A stretch of 64,000 bases of DNA from positions 186,216 through 250,215 of the forward strand of contig DF239315.1 of assembly GCA_000507305.1 (NCBI GenBank), in the 5' to 3' direction. Positions 44,529 to 54,619 of this stretch are shown here, piece after piece. Position numbers and translations under genes: made by a program. Below the pieces are notes generated by a model. That model saw only the letters and a program-made list of their open reading frames with translations. It was not told the origin of the DNA and did not search any database. Origin of the DNA: Breviolum minutum Mf 1.05b.01. Lineage: Eukaryota; Sar; Dinophyceae; Suessiales; Symbiodiniaceae. Each line of letters starts with the position of its first letter. The first letter of the stretch is position 1.

Positions 44529-44655
44529 CTGACTGCCACGCTGCCAAAGGAGCCATCCTGCTAGGTGGATTGGTGGAACTATATATCTGGGCCTAGGATT
44601 TTGGATGATTTTTGAAGCGTTTTTTTATCCCAAAAAAATCGCTAAAATGGATGCA

Positions 44656-44757
44656 CTGGTTGGTGGTTTCAACCCATCTGAAAAATATTAGTCAAAATGG
44701 GAATCTTCCCCTGGTAGGAGTGAAAATTAAAAATATTGATATAAAACCACCACCTAG
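44656..44757 (-). repeat. family B element B7
   Basis: CTGGTTGGTGGTTTCAACCC ... AAAACCACCACCTAG. The termini are intact, but no good exon frame was found on its 5' side. Confidence 0.85.
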
Positions 44758-45004
44758 TTTCACTAGTGGTCACCATTTTCTATCAAATGATCCAATTGGG
44801 AGAAATCCCTTGTAAAAAACCAACGTAACTAAGTGAAGTGGATATATCTGGGCAAATTACTATGATTCGTAACCCTTAATTAAGGGCATTTAAAGTGGGG
44901 AATCCCTGATCCAACGGTAACCACCATTTAAGGTGACCAACCAATGGTTTGGTCGCTATTATTTGCCCAGGTATTTATTTGATTGAGAAATGACTTAAAC
45001 ACTC

Positions 45005-45096
45005 CTTGTGCCAGTGCGAGGGGCTCAAATGTGCCGGTCGTTTTTCTGTGAACTTTGCAGATCGTAGGAGTTTCTGTTGCTGCATAAAACAGATCC
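45005..45096 (-). CDS. probable exon adjoining D3
   Basis: It begins exactly after the GGAATTGCAG terminus of element D3. One nt in, 30 codons (DLFYAATETPTICKVHRKTT, GTFEPLALAQ), then G|GAGTG, a GA donor. A second frame (MQQQKLLRSAKFTEKRP) is also open, so the frame choice is moderate. Confidence 0.5.
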
Positions 45097-45199
45097 CTGC
45101 AATTCCAAAGGCCAGTAATTGAATGGCCTTTCCACCAAAAAGACTATTTTTCAAAGGATTTACAATCAACAATTCCCTCATGGTCTTTGACTTATGGGG
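45097..45199 (-). repeat. family D element D3
   Basis: CTGCAATTCCAAAGGCC ... TTTACAATCAACAATTCC ... TTGACTTATGGGG. The acceptor terminus is used by the exon at 45,096. The donor terminus reads ATAAGT instead of GTAAGT. Confidence 0.75.
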
Positions 45200-45770
45200 A
45201 AATGCTATAAAACCTGAGATTCAAATTGCACAAAGGCTCCAAGCTATGCTTTCAGAGATTCTTGTTCTTGCTAATGCAGCTGTTCCCTGACAATTTCTAG
45301 CAAATACTACCAAGGTTCCGGTGACCAAAGTACTTGACCCAGAAGCTAGCACAGGCAACACAGAGTCACCACAAAATACGACCGGGTGCCTACCCCAATT
45401 CCATGAACCATCCCAATCAAAAAATCAACCAAAATGAGGCAAAACTTAGGTCCCCTGCTAAGGGTTTAACCCTTTAGTCAAGTCACGTTGTGTGACAGGT
45501 GAGTTGCACTCAACACATTTAAAGGGGCTAAGGGAAATTTGCCAAGAAAAAAAGACCCACCATCGATCACGCCGTTACACCCTTGAAAATTAACATGTAA
45601 CCAAAAAATGAAGGTTCGGTTCAGATGATGTTCCTTTGCAAAAAAGGTGATTTTCTAGTTTTTAAGCCGTGAAAAATCTCCAGGGGGTACAACCTTCCCA
45701 ACACTCGGCTCGGCTCCGCTCCTTTTGGTAGATGGGTTTGTTATGATTGGAGCCGTTGGCTTTGTATGAC

Positions 45771-45865
45771 CTCAAATTCTCCGAGAAAATTTCCGTTGAA
45801 CGTTTCAAGTTTCCAGGACTTGATGAAAATATGAAGACGTCGACTTTCAAGTTGAGTGTTTCGCC
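45771..45865 (-). CDS. probable exon, unidentified
   Basis: AGTTTCAG|GG to TTTGAG|GTCATA, 2 nt in, 31 codons (RNTQLESRRLHIFIKSWKLE, TFNGNFLGEFE), phase 0 out. Basic/aromatic mix. Confidence 0.5.
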
Positions 45866-45894
45866 CTGAAACTTTCAAGTTGGCTATATAATAA

Positions 45895-45984
45895 TTCAAA
45901 AGACCATTGTTTTAGTAGGGATTTACTTCATCAACAATTCAAGAGGGACTATTTGTTTAATGGTCGTTTCCTTGACTTACAGGG
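45895..45984 (-). repeat. family D element D4 (left end lost)
   Basis: AAGACCATTGTTTTAGTAGG ... CCTTGACTTACAGGG. The GTAAGTC donor terminus is intact. No in-frame upstream exon was found. Confidence 0.75.
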
Positions 45985-46139
45985 TTAGTATTCTTGCCTA
46001 GACATCCAGGCGAAAACCTCCTGCAGCATTTGGATGTCTAGGGCTTGGTCGGTAAAAAAGTGGAAGAGATGCAATTTGGTTATGCATGGTTGTTAAAGTG
46101 ACAGCTATAGTCTATATATTCACCAAAAGCTTCACCAAA

Positions 46140-46260
46140 AATGTAGGTACTGAACTTTAGAAGGCTAATTTGGGGATGGGGGTTCCTTTACATGAGCTTC
46201 ACATACAACTTACATAGGTGAGTACCTCCATTTTAGGTACAGTACCTGAAATGTTTGATG
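46140..46260. repeat. family E element E3 (reverse orientation)
   Basis: TAGGTACTGAACTTTAG ... GAGTACCTCCATTTTAGGTA ... CCTGAAATGTTTGATG. Confidence 0.8.
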
Positions 46261-46805
46261 TTGGCATACACGGTGCGTTCCATATGTTCCAGATACCTAT
46301 GAGTGGGGTACTTCACATCCAGCTGGAATCCATTAAATCATGGAAGTGATCAGTTCTTGAAAGCCAAACATGTATACAACCCTGAGATTCAACATAGAGA
46401 GCCCAACTAGATATCATTTTGGAAGGCTTTTTGGCTAGATGACGAACACTTAGTACACTAGGAAAAACGATATTCAACGTTGATTTCATGGAGGTTTTGG
46501 ACCCCCCAAAAAAGGTCCAGTTTGTTTGCAGCGGGATTTCTATGTTTTCTGCATTGGTTAAGCACATCGATTGTCTGTGAACTAAGATGAAATGATTACA
46601 GCACAGAAATTTTACAGACATATAGGTAGGGGCTTGCCGAGTTCATGTGATTGTGGTCAAATAGTCTAGTATATCTAATCATTTTTGTTGATCGTTTCCC
46701 TGGATGTCTGGATTGGTAGTGACTCGCCATTTGGCCCTAATTGGTTGCCGCTCATTGAAGGCCCATGGCTCGGTGCGATCATGATTCTTGGATTTCCTTT
46801 GCCAC

Positions 46806-47713
46806 TCAAGACAAGGCCGGTGCTGTTTTCCTTGATGTTGGAATATCAAGTCTCCCGAAACACCCACCTTCCAGCATTTTTCGGGCAATGGCGGGTCCCA
46901 GCATTGCCTCGTGGAGGCACGGATAGTGGGCTGACAGGCCTTTTTTTGAAGCTTCAGGTTTCCACTGCTTCTGTGTGAATGGCTGATGATTTTTGGCAAT
47001 GGCAGTGAGCTTCATGCTTGGAAGCAGCATAGCTAGTTTGACGGCCTTGATCAGCAGCACTGGTACAGCTATAATCCATTCTCGAAGTCTTTGATCATCT
47101 CCAAGAGCGCTCCATATAAGGGTAGGGACATCCCCAATTTGTGGATCAGTGAGGTTTTCAGCATCATCTACACTGGTGCGCTGCCACTGTTCGGACAACC
47201 CACTGAGAGCAAGGGCTTCAACAGGAGTAACAATTCGCAAAGGGACATGATAAGTGGAGCACGAGAACAGGGGAACTAGCTGTTGCACAACTTTGTCACT
47301 AAAAATGCTTGCAAATTGTCCCTATTCACGCGGAGATTCACTACAAGCGCATGGTTCTGCAAATGCGCGCAAGCGAAATGCCCAGGCACGCTTGCCAGAT
47401 CTTTCACACTTTGTGCAAGCTTCGAGAAAACGATGGGAAGGCGTGTTCCCCTCATATCCACTTGCAAAATAGCAAAGATATCTTTGAACAGAGTTTTTGC
47501 AATTAAAAAGAAACCGATTGCCGACCCTATGATCCTCAATGTGACTTTCGATGAAAGGCTCCCCGTTTTGAAGAAAGGATTCCACCATTTCATCGACAAT
47601 CCAGTGTACGGTGAAGAGAATTTAGAATGAATTGTTTTTTGATGAATTTGTTTTAGAAGGGCCAACGGCTCACATTTTACCCTGGGTGCAACAACAACCA
47701 GAAGTTGTGGCAT
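46806..47713 (-). pseudogene. intron-poor coding remnant with frameshift
   Basis: Two overlapping - frames read as one protein. 47,713-47,276 gives FSKLAQSVKDLASVPGHFAC, then NHALVVNLRVNRDNLQAFLV. 47,288-46,806 continues YHVPLRIVTPVEALALSGLS, then LTDPQIGDVPTLIWSALGDD and HEAMLGPAIARKMLEGGCFG. A one-base shift near 47,276-47,288 separates them. The lack of short exons sets it apart from the rest of the block and suggests a retro-derived or multicopy gene. The RIVTPVEALALSG stretch faintly recalls the C-terminal part of cytosine methyltransferases, but no catalytic motif was seen, so no function is assigned. Confidence 0.5.
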
Positions 47714-48149
47714 GTATCTTTAGACTTGCTGCAGAGCAGCTGACGAGGCTGCATTAAGAAGAGAATCGGAAAAAGCTACTGTGTTTAGGCAGGGCCCAAA
47801 TGGGTGAATTTTTATGACTCCTTTGGCCAAAGTTGAAAAATGAATCTCCATCACCTTGCATCCGACCGTCAGGTTTCAAACTTTAGTCTCAGAAAGGGGA
47901 AGTTGAAAGAGCTTGAAGGATCAGCCCGAGTCAACCTACCCTCTTCCCAACGTACCCTGACTCAGACCTACTTTCCCAACTCGTTTTTGGGCCCACTTCG
48001 TAGGAATGTAAACGGTCACCCATCCAACTCCTTCAATTCTGCAACCGGAGATCCTGCTTCAAGCAGCCGGTTCCGTTCCCTTCGGAAAACCTCTAACACA
48101 TATCAACATCAAAACTAACCACTGATAAGAAACAATACCCTTGGCATCC

Positions 48150-48247
48150 AGTCATATTCTCAGATGATGATTGGGATGTCCAATCACCTTCTCAGCAAAG
48201 TATTTAGGTTCCATTACCATTCTCAGGAGGTGATTGGATCCCTAGGG
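48150..48247 (-). repeat. family C element C4 (left end degenerate)
   Basis: ATGATTGGGATGTCCAATCA ... TTTAGGTTCCATTACC ... GTGATTGGATCCCTAGGG. Confidence 0.8.
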
Positions 48248-48954
48248 ATACTAAAATCCAAATCAAACATGGCATATTTACTACCACCTTTTGATCCCTA
48301 TTGACGACAAAAATCAACCGCATTCATGGATGGCTTGTGACAATATATACTTTGTCCCATGACTCCGCCGGATTTTTTCCCCTGAAATCAATATGTCCAA
48401 ATGACCCTTTGATGATGTTGGCAATGGTCACATTCTGACAGCCATCTGAGCAAACAAACGGAGCGTGCGGCGGATCGGAATGAGTTTTTTTGGGGGCACT
48501 GAAGGGAAAAAACCCATAGAAAGAGTCATTCTTTTGTGTGTGAATCTATGGGTAAACCAATAAACCACTATATAACCACTATATAATAATTTGAATTCAA
48601 AAAAAACATGGTATGTTTTCAAGGGAGAATGCTCCGACCATCAATAAATAACAACCTAGTGGTTTCAACCCATGCATGTGGAAAAATAATATGCTCGTCA
48701 ATTTGGGTCATTTCCACCAGGGATCGGGGTGAAAATCGAACGTGTTTGAAGACATGGTGAACACGTGACCCTTTTCAATGGTTATATAAGTGATCTCCAA
48801 CTAGGCCGGGGATGAAAAGGTCACGGCGGCTGAATCACCTGGTAGATAAACACGAATTTATTGTCATATAATCAAACAACTCACCCTTGTGAGTGGAAGC
48901 CCTGCAGGATTCCAGGATTTGGAGGCGCCAAATTGGGAGAAACACACACAATCA

Positions 48955-49056
48955 ACTTGATGGAAGAAATCCTGCACCAGTTGATAGGTAGCTTATCCCA
49001 TTATTTGCAAGGTTTTACACATCCCAGGTGGTGCAGGATTTCTTCCATCAACAGTA
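48955..49056. repeat. family A element A3
   Basis: CTTGATGGAAGAAATCCTGC ... GCAGGATTTCTTCCATCAAC with TAGCTTATCCCATTATTTGC core. It is directly followed by an M element. Confidence 0.9.
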
Positions 49057-49063
49057 TGTTCAA

Positions 49064-49200
49064 TGATTTTTGTTCTGTCTTTTTGAAGAAGATTCCAACA
49101 TACCCCGAAAGGAACATACCCCGGTACCCTGAAACCACCTGTTGATGCAGGGAATCCTTGCATATTTGTTCCAGGGGTCTGTTGGAATTTGTCTTAGATG
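49064..49200. repeat. family M element, compact copy
   Basis: AGATTCCAACATACCCCGAA ... TGTTCCAGGGGTCTGTTGGAA. It abuts A3 with no gap. Confidence 0.75.
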
Positions 49201-49639
49201 CTTTCTTTTCTTCTAACACCCACCCAAATCCATGAGTTTAACAAACAAAAAGTTGAGCAAAGTCAAAATTTGGCTGCTTGATAAAACTGGACGTTCCGGG
49301 GGGATTTGTACTAAAATAGATGGAACTCCAATTCATCAACCCTAAAACGAAATGAGGACTTTTGATGGCAACTTACCGGGAGAACAATATTCAATTACAT
49401 CAATCATGTTGTGATTCCCTTGCCATGATTGATTTGTGCACCTCCTCATTGTGCCCCATTTTTGTAATTCTTGGCGGCTAAAAAAAAATCACTCAAACTT
49501 TCTTGGATTTGCACGTTCAATGCTAAAGGAAAAGTTCCAAAATGCTCTCCCAAATGGTGGTTTACAGGTGATTTACCTTGGAAGAACCCGTAAACACATC
49601 ACCAACAAAAACAAATCCAAGAAGCTTTGCAATTCCCCC

Positions 49640-49752
49640 CCCCCATTTTTTCCAGGATCCCTTCATTCCAAACTTCAACGATCCCCTTAAATCCATGGGA
49701 GTCCCACGTGCAAAAGGATCTGAATTTTTCGAAAGTTGGACTTTTTAGACCA
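49640..49752 (-). CDS. possible exon, unidentified
   Basis: The - frame reads GLKSPTFEKFRSFCTWDSHG, FKGIVEVWNEGILEKMGG. Protein-like, but neither splice site is convincing. Confidence 0.35.
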
Positions 49753-50260
49753 GTGACAATCCATGAAATCCCCATAGGATCCATGGTCCTGGTATGTATA
49801 TATATATATATACCTACATTGATCATCCCATAAAAATCAACCTTTCATGTATAGGTAAATGTACCAGCCCCGTCCATCCTGAATCCTTATTTCATGGCTT
49901 ATGATTCATCATCCCGGAATATCAGCCTGGGCTGTATTTCATCCCCGAAAAATACAGCAAATAACCCAGGGTCAACCTTGTCAGGAGGTGTTTGTGGGTC
50001 CAAACATCTACTCACAAGGTATTTGGAAGACTAGGGCTAGGGTAATATAAAGGATTGGAAACAAACGCATCCAATGAAAAAAAACGACGATTTTCTATGG
50101 TACAAAAAACGCTTCCATGGCGAAGATTACCCGGAAAGCAAGCACCATTTTAGAAATATAGATAAATTGGCATTTTATGTAAGTCAACCTTCCCCCTTGG
50201 ACCCCTAAACCGATAAACATTGAAGGGCTCGAAAAAACCCTAAAAATATGAGTTGCAAAC

Positions 50261-50353
50261 CATAAGGCCATGAAGGTTCTGGGATTCTAATGTTTTCTTG
50301 ATATCAAATTCAAAATCTTTTCCCAAAAAATCCGGACCGGTAAAAATGCAAAA
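50261..50353 (-). CDS. probable exon after B9
   Basis: It starts directly after the CACCCACCAG end of B9 in phase 0. It reads FCIFTGPDFLGKDFEFDIKK, TLESQNLHGLM, ending ATG|GTTTGC. Thirty-one codons, phase 0 out. Confidence 0.65.
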
Positions 50354-50445
50354 CTGGTGGGTGGTTTCAACCCCTTTGAAAAATATTAGTCAAATGGGAA
50401 TCTTCCCCAAATAGGGGTGAAGTAAAAAATATTTGAAACCACCAC
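50354..50445 (-). repeat. family B element B9, an exact GT-AG intron (introner candidate)
   Basis: On - it runs GTGGTGGTTTC ... GAAACCACCCACCAG, 92 nt. Excision joins ITKNQTR to FCIFTGPD without a frame change. Confidence 0.75.
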
Positions 50446-50575
50446 CCTAGTTTGATTTTTGGTGATTTTTCCCCAACAATTCTCCCCCACAGTTCCGAAC
50501 TGACAGACTGGTTCGAACCTACCCGACCAACCATTTTCAGGATTCAACAAAAACAGCTCCAAGCAACACAAATAT
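50446..50575 (-). CDS. probable exon before B9
   Basis: A very strong acceptor (ATTTTTTTGCAG|A), 1 nt in, 43 codons (YLCCLELFLLNPENGWSGRF, EPVCQFGTVGENCWGKITKN, QTR), ending at the first base of B9. Phase 0 out. Confidence 0.65.
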
Positions 50576-51093
50576 CTGCAAAAAAATTGAGATCGGGGAA
50601 GTCATCAACACCAATTCACTCCGTGAGAAAATTATCCGAATCTATGATTGGTTGTGCGTGACCTTCCATAACTGCAATCATGCAAACCCCAATCTTCACC
50701 CCACCCTAAGAATCCTGACTCCTCAAAATGGCTGTTTTGAGGACCCGGACCCCTGCTATGCAGGTTCAAACCCTTCCATTGGAGGGTTCAAGGATTCTTT
50801 GGGCAGAATATCTTTGGAACCTTTCCACCTAGCAATGGTTACCCTCCCTGGAATCTAACGGCTTGCCCCTGAAAATGGATGGTTGGAAGACCATCGCCTT
50901 TCCTTCCTTTTGCGGCCCTTGGCCTATCTTCAAGGTTTATGTTCTGTTGGTTTTACCGGAGCGTAACTTTCCCTTCCAATCCTATGGAATATTTACCTAT
51001 AGCCTATAGCCTATGCATGAATGGCATAAAATGTAGGTAAATATTCCAGTCCCATGCGGTGCATACTGCCATGGTTAAACTTCCCTTCCAAAA

Positions 51094-51205
51094 TACTGTT
51101 GATGGGTCCTTCACCACCTGGTATCTATAAAACCTGATAAATAAAGGGATAAATTATACAGTGATATACCTATCAACTGGTGCAGGATTTCTTACATCAA
51201 CAGTA
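51094..51205. repeat. family A element A4 (left arm partly deleted)
   Basis: TACTGTTGATGGGTCCTTCA ... GCAGGATTTCTTACATCAAC. Confidence 0.8.
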
Positions 51206-51279
51206 CTTCCCCACAGAACTGGGTAGTATAAACCCCCGCTTCCAAAAAAAAAATGCAGAACAGAACCCGTTTTATTTTT

Positions 51280-51490
51280 CATTTGCTCCACAGCTTTTTG
51301 AATGCCATGGCACTGACCGTAATAGGCGGCGGGCTGGCACCCACGCGGCCCGGCACGGCCACGGCGACGCCGGTGCCCGGGACAGCCCCAGCGGCGATGA
51401 CTTTGGCGGCGCTTGGGGAGACCACAACGCCAGGGGCTCGGCCCGCTGACTGCGGCCTTATGGCATTGAAGGGGGGCAAACCTGGCATTG
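51280..51490 (-). CDS. GC-rich coding island, Ala/Gly/Val/Pro-rich
   Basis: By far the most GC-rich unique stretch in the window. The - frame reads APGVVVSPSAAKVIAAGAVP, GTGVAVAVPGRVGASPPPIT and VSAMAFKKLW after a CCGCAG acceptor near 51,452. The + frame is open too (NAMALTVIGGGLAPTRPGTA). - is preferred from the neighbouring exons only. Low-complexity sequence, no domain recognised. Confidence 0.4.
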
Positions 51491-52839
51491 AAGGGGGGCA
51501 GCCTTAAATTTTCAAGGGAATCAAGGAATCAAGAGGTCACTTTTGCCCCCTACTTGGAGGATCATATTCGGACGATGAAAAAAGTGGTTCATAACCTTTT
51601 TTACCATCCTTGAATTTTTAGTCCCCTTTCAGGATCGGGTGGTGAAACATGGTGAAACCCCTTCTACATGGCCTTTTCAGGCTTCCAAATCAGGGTTACT
51701 AACTAACTTGGAGACTGGGATGATTCTCCCCGATCACTGAAAACTGAATTTGCTGGGCAAGACTGCGAGCCGTCCCAAACGCTAAAGGTTGAGCACTTTT
51801 GAATGGGCTACATGTTCATGTTCAAAAAGAAACAAAACCTGAACCCAAAGGGTAGCGGGTATAAGGGGTGAAGAAATATTTGCTAAGTTCATATCGGGAT
51901 AGGATCCATGCAACGATTGTATTTTACACCGATCGATGAACCGATCCTGGAAACAAATGGGAAGTTGCACAGTTTCTCGGATTTGTTTGTTGGGTGATTT
52001 TAAACGGTTTCTACCATGGGAATCATCACCATGAAAAAACACCAGTTCGGAGAACATTTTTGTTTTTTTCAAGCATCTTAAGCAAATCGAAGATTTATAT
52101 GTGCCAGGGTTGATCAACTCCTTATATTGGGGATAAACTCATCCCACCTTAAATGACGGGAATCTTATGTGAACCATTTACTATTGCGTTGATGAGCATC
52201 CCCTATTATATGCAAAAATGGAATTCATTGAAGAATCCCGGCCTGGAACATCCTGAAACATGCCTGGTGGAAGTGTACTTGCTGGTGGTTTTTTGCCACC
52301 CATTGGAGGAAATCCGCTCATCAAATTGGATCATTTCCCCCAAAAAAAGAGGTGAAACAATCGTTGAAACCACAACAAAGTGGGCCCAAAACACCATGAG
52401 TTATAAGCAGGGTGAAAGAACTCCATTGTAGGGGTGCAATAACGCCAGTTCACTATTCATAAGGCCATTTACACTCATTATAACTCCATTTATATCTGGT
52501 AGGGGCCCACTTTGTGATGGCCATCCATTTATGGGAAATGGTTGTTTCAACGGGGATGATTTGAACATATCTTCATGGAAAATGATGGTTTCCAAGTTCA
52601 GAACAATTTTTATTTCCAGGGGCTGATGTTCAGATACCATGTGGACGACTTGGAGGTCGGTAAGATGCCCAAAAACTGACTGAGGCTGGCATATCTACTG
52701 GAGTATCTGGATGCCTACATTTATCTCCTAACCCCAGCTGAGAACGTTCAAAACCCTGACATGACATTCCATGATACTGATTGGTTCAAAGGGATCCATA
52801 TACTCGATTGCTATTATCTTTCAATACAGAAACTTTTGG

Positions 52840-52905
52840 CTGAAGGATCTCTTGCAAGCACTACTCTTAGTTCCGAAGATTCAAAAAACTCATCCCAGTT
52901 TCAAT
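52840..52905 (-). CDS. possible exon, strand unclear
   Basis: On -, NWDEFFESSELRVVLARDPS is open. On +, TTTCAATACAG|AAA leads to KLLAEGSLASTTLSSEDSKN. Both are protein-like and neither is closed by good splice sites at both ends. Confidence 0.3.
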
Positions 52906-52911
52906 CCCAAC

Positions 52912-52951
52912 TATTTTCTATGGGCTTTCACGGCTTTTTCGCCTACTATAG
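52912..52951 (-). CDS. probable short exon after B11
   Basis: It begins after the CCACCAG end of B11, 2 nt in, 12 codons (IVGEKAVKAHRK), ending TA|GTTGGG. It completes an Ala codon with the G left by the exon at 53,055. Confidence 0.55.
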
Positions 52952-53054
52952 CTGGTGGTTTTTCACCAACCCATCTGAAAAATATGCGCAAGTCAAATTG
53001 GATCATTTCCGCAGGGGTCGGAGTGAAAATAAAAAATGTTTGAGTTGCCACCAC
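52952..53054 (-). repeat. family B element B11, an exact GT-AG intron (introner candidate)
   Basis: On - it runs GTGGTGGCAACTC ... GGTGAAAAACCACCAG, 103 nt. The flanking exons rejoin as GEGRCNL-A-IVGEKAV. Confidence 0.75.
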
Positions 53055-53183
53055 CTAGATTACATCTACCCTCACCTTGGAAGTCAACCACAATTTTCAA
53101 CAAGACACAATTTGGATTATGATAAATCTCCGGCGAACCAACTCTTCCCAGAGCAAACGACTTGAATTGCTCTTTCGTGAACC
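53055..53183 (-). CDS. probable exon before B11
   Basis: GTTGAG|GG, 2 nt in, 42 codons: FTKEQFKSFALGRVGSPEIY, HNPNCVLLKIVVDFQGEGRC, NL, then G|GTGGTG. It is among the most protein-like readings in the window. A mixed alpha/beta pattern; family unknown. Confidence 0.65.
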
Positions 53184-53410
53184 CTCAACTTAGATTCGCT
53201 TAAGGTGGCTAGAAAAAAAGGTATTCCCCAAATGGTGATTTATTTCCCATGGTGGGGAATCCGTCAAACATCGCTCCGGAAGAACAAATCCAGATTTTTA
53301 CCACCAACAAATGAGCACACCTGCAACCTGAGGTGGATTCATATCAAATTATCAACCAACAAAACCCCTAATCTTAGCATTCCGAAATCCATACAGGAAC
53401 TTACTGCCCT

Positions 53411-53537
53411 ATAGAGATCCACTCACCGAACGTCAAAGAATGATTCGGGTGTACAATTTACTACCTCCTCAGTGAAAGGTGTTTAAAATAGCTTCCATTC
53501 CTACCATTCTCAATTTCGATAATTGGATCCCTTAGGG
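53411..53537 (-). repeat. family C element C5 (diverged)
   Basis: GAGATCCACTCACCG ... TTCCTACCATTCTCAATTTC ... AATTGGATCCCTTAGGG. Confidence 0.7.
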
Positions 53538-53560
53538 GCAAAAAAAAAGCTAATCTTCAG

Positions 53561-53658
53561 CAAACCCAACCTTGGAAGCACCGGCCGTCCCGGCCGTGGA
53601 CCGGGAACCTTCGAGGCCACGGCCGTACGACGAGGATGATCAACGGAGGGGTGAATGA
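53561..53658. CDS. GC-rich coding island, strand unclear
   Basis: On +, AATCTTCAG| is followed by LEAPAVPAVDREPSRPRPYD then EDDQRRGE and TGA. On -, SSSSYGRGLEGSRSTAGTAG then ASK|GTTGGG is open. Clearly unlike the flanking AT-rich repeats. Confidence 0.35.
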
Positions 53659-54153
53659 CCACCAGTTTTTTTCGTTCGTCTCCGTGAAAACAACCAATGA
53701 CTTGAGATCCAAATGCTGATTTTTAGGGTAGCTACATATTTTACAAGAAACATGAAATCCAACCTGACCGTTCTAGTAGGATGGTATAACCACATGTTAC
53801 TAGATCCTTGTCTTGTATATATTTGTATCATGAAGGACTTCTTCTTCCTTGTGATGGTTCATCAAAATACCATTTCATAATAGCTGGTTATGGCGTGTAG
53901 GTCCTTTTTCAGGGTTGACTTCACAATGTATAATCACAATACTAGAAATTCATAGGAAAAATGGTGTTACCCTTAAAAACCCTAGAGAATCAACCCATAT
54001 ACACCGTTTTCTTGTGGGTAGTCATGGGGTATATCCCTTCTTCAACGGCTCCTTGGAGGCCACCATATGAAATAAGTCCACGCCCCACGAGTAATTATCT
54101 ATACATGTAAGGGCGAGGAAATTAGAAAATTATTCAATTTCACAAGTGAATGA

Positions 54154-54258
54154 TACTGTTGATGGAAGAAATCCTGCACCAGTGGATAGGTAGGTTATCC
54201 CATTATTCACAAGGCTTTATACATCTCAACTGGTGCAGGATGTCTTCCATCAACAGTA
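54154..54258. repeat. family A element A5
   Basis: TACTGTTGATGGAAGAAATC ... TGTCTTCCATCAACAGTA with TAGGTTATCCCATTATTCAC core. Confidence 0.9.
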
Positions 54259-54502
54259 TGTGCCAATATGTGACATATGTGTCAACAATCAAAAGTCACC
54301 GTGTTTTTCTGTAGAAATGGTCATCACTTTGCTAATAGCCATCCTAGCAGTATGTATCCAAACAGCCTGGTATTAGGTTGATGATCATCCAAAATCATTA
54401 GGGAATCAGAAGTGCAATTTCGACCATGACACATACTACTATGGGCGACCTCATGTCCAACACCTGGGGGAACCATTGCGCTGAAACAGGTTTGCTATAC
54501 TT

Positions 54503-54619
54503 GGATTCGCGTAAGATGCTTGGAAAAGTAAAACATATTCTCCCAAATGCTGGTTTGATGGTAATTTACCATGGTAGAATCCTTCAAGAATCTAGGTAAA
54601 CAAGTCCTAAGTATATATG
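54503..54619. repeat. family Q element (representative copy)
   Basis: CTTGGATTCGCGTAAGATGC ... AATTTACCATGGTAGAATCC ... AAACAAGTCCTAAG. The most frequent repeat. Other copies or parts start near 22,135, 26,636, 28,985, 29,585, 33,456, 35,850, 49,500, 57,650, 59,515, 60,077 and 62,590. Termini CTTGGATTTG / CAAATCCAAG. Confidence 0.8.
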
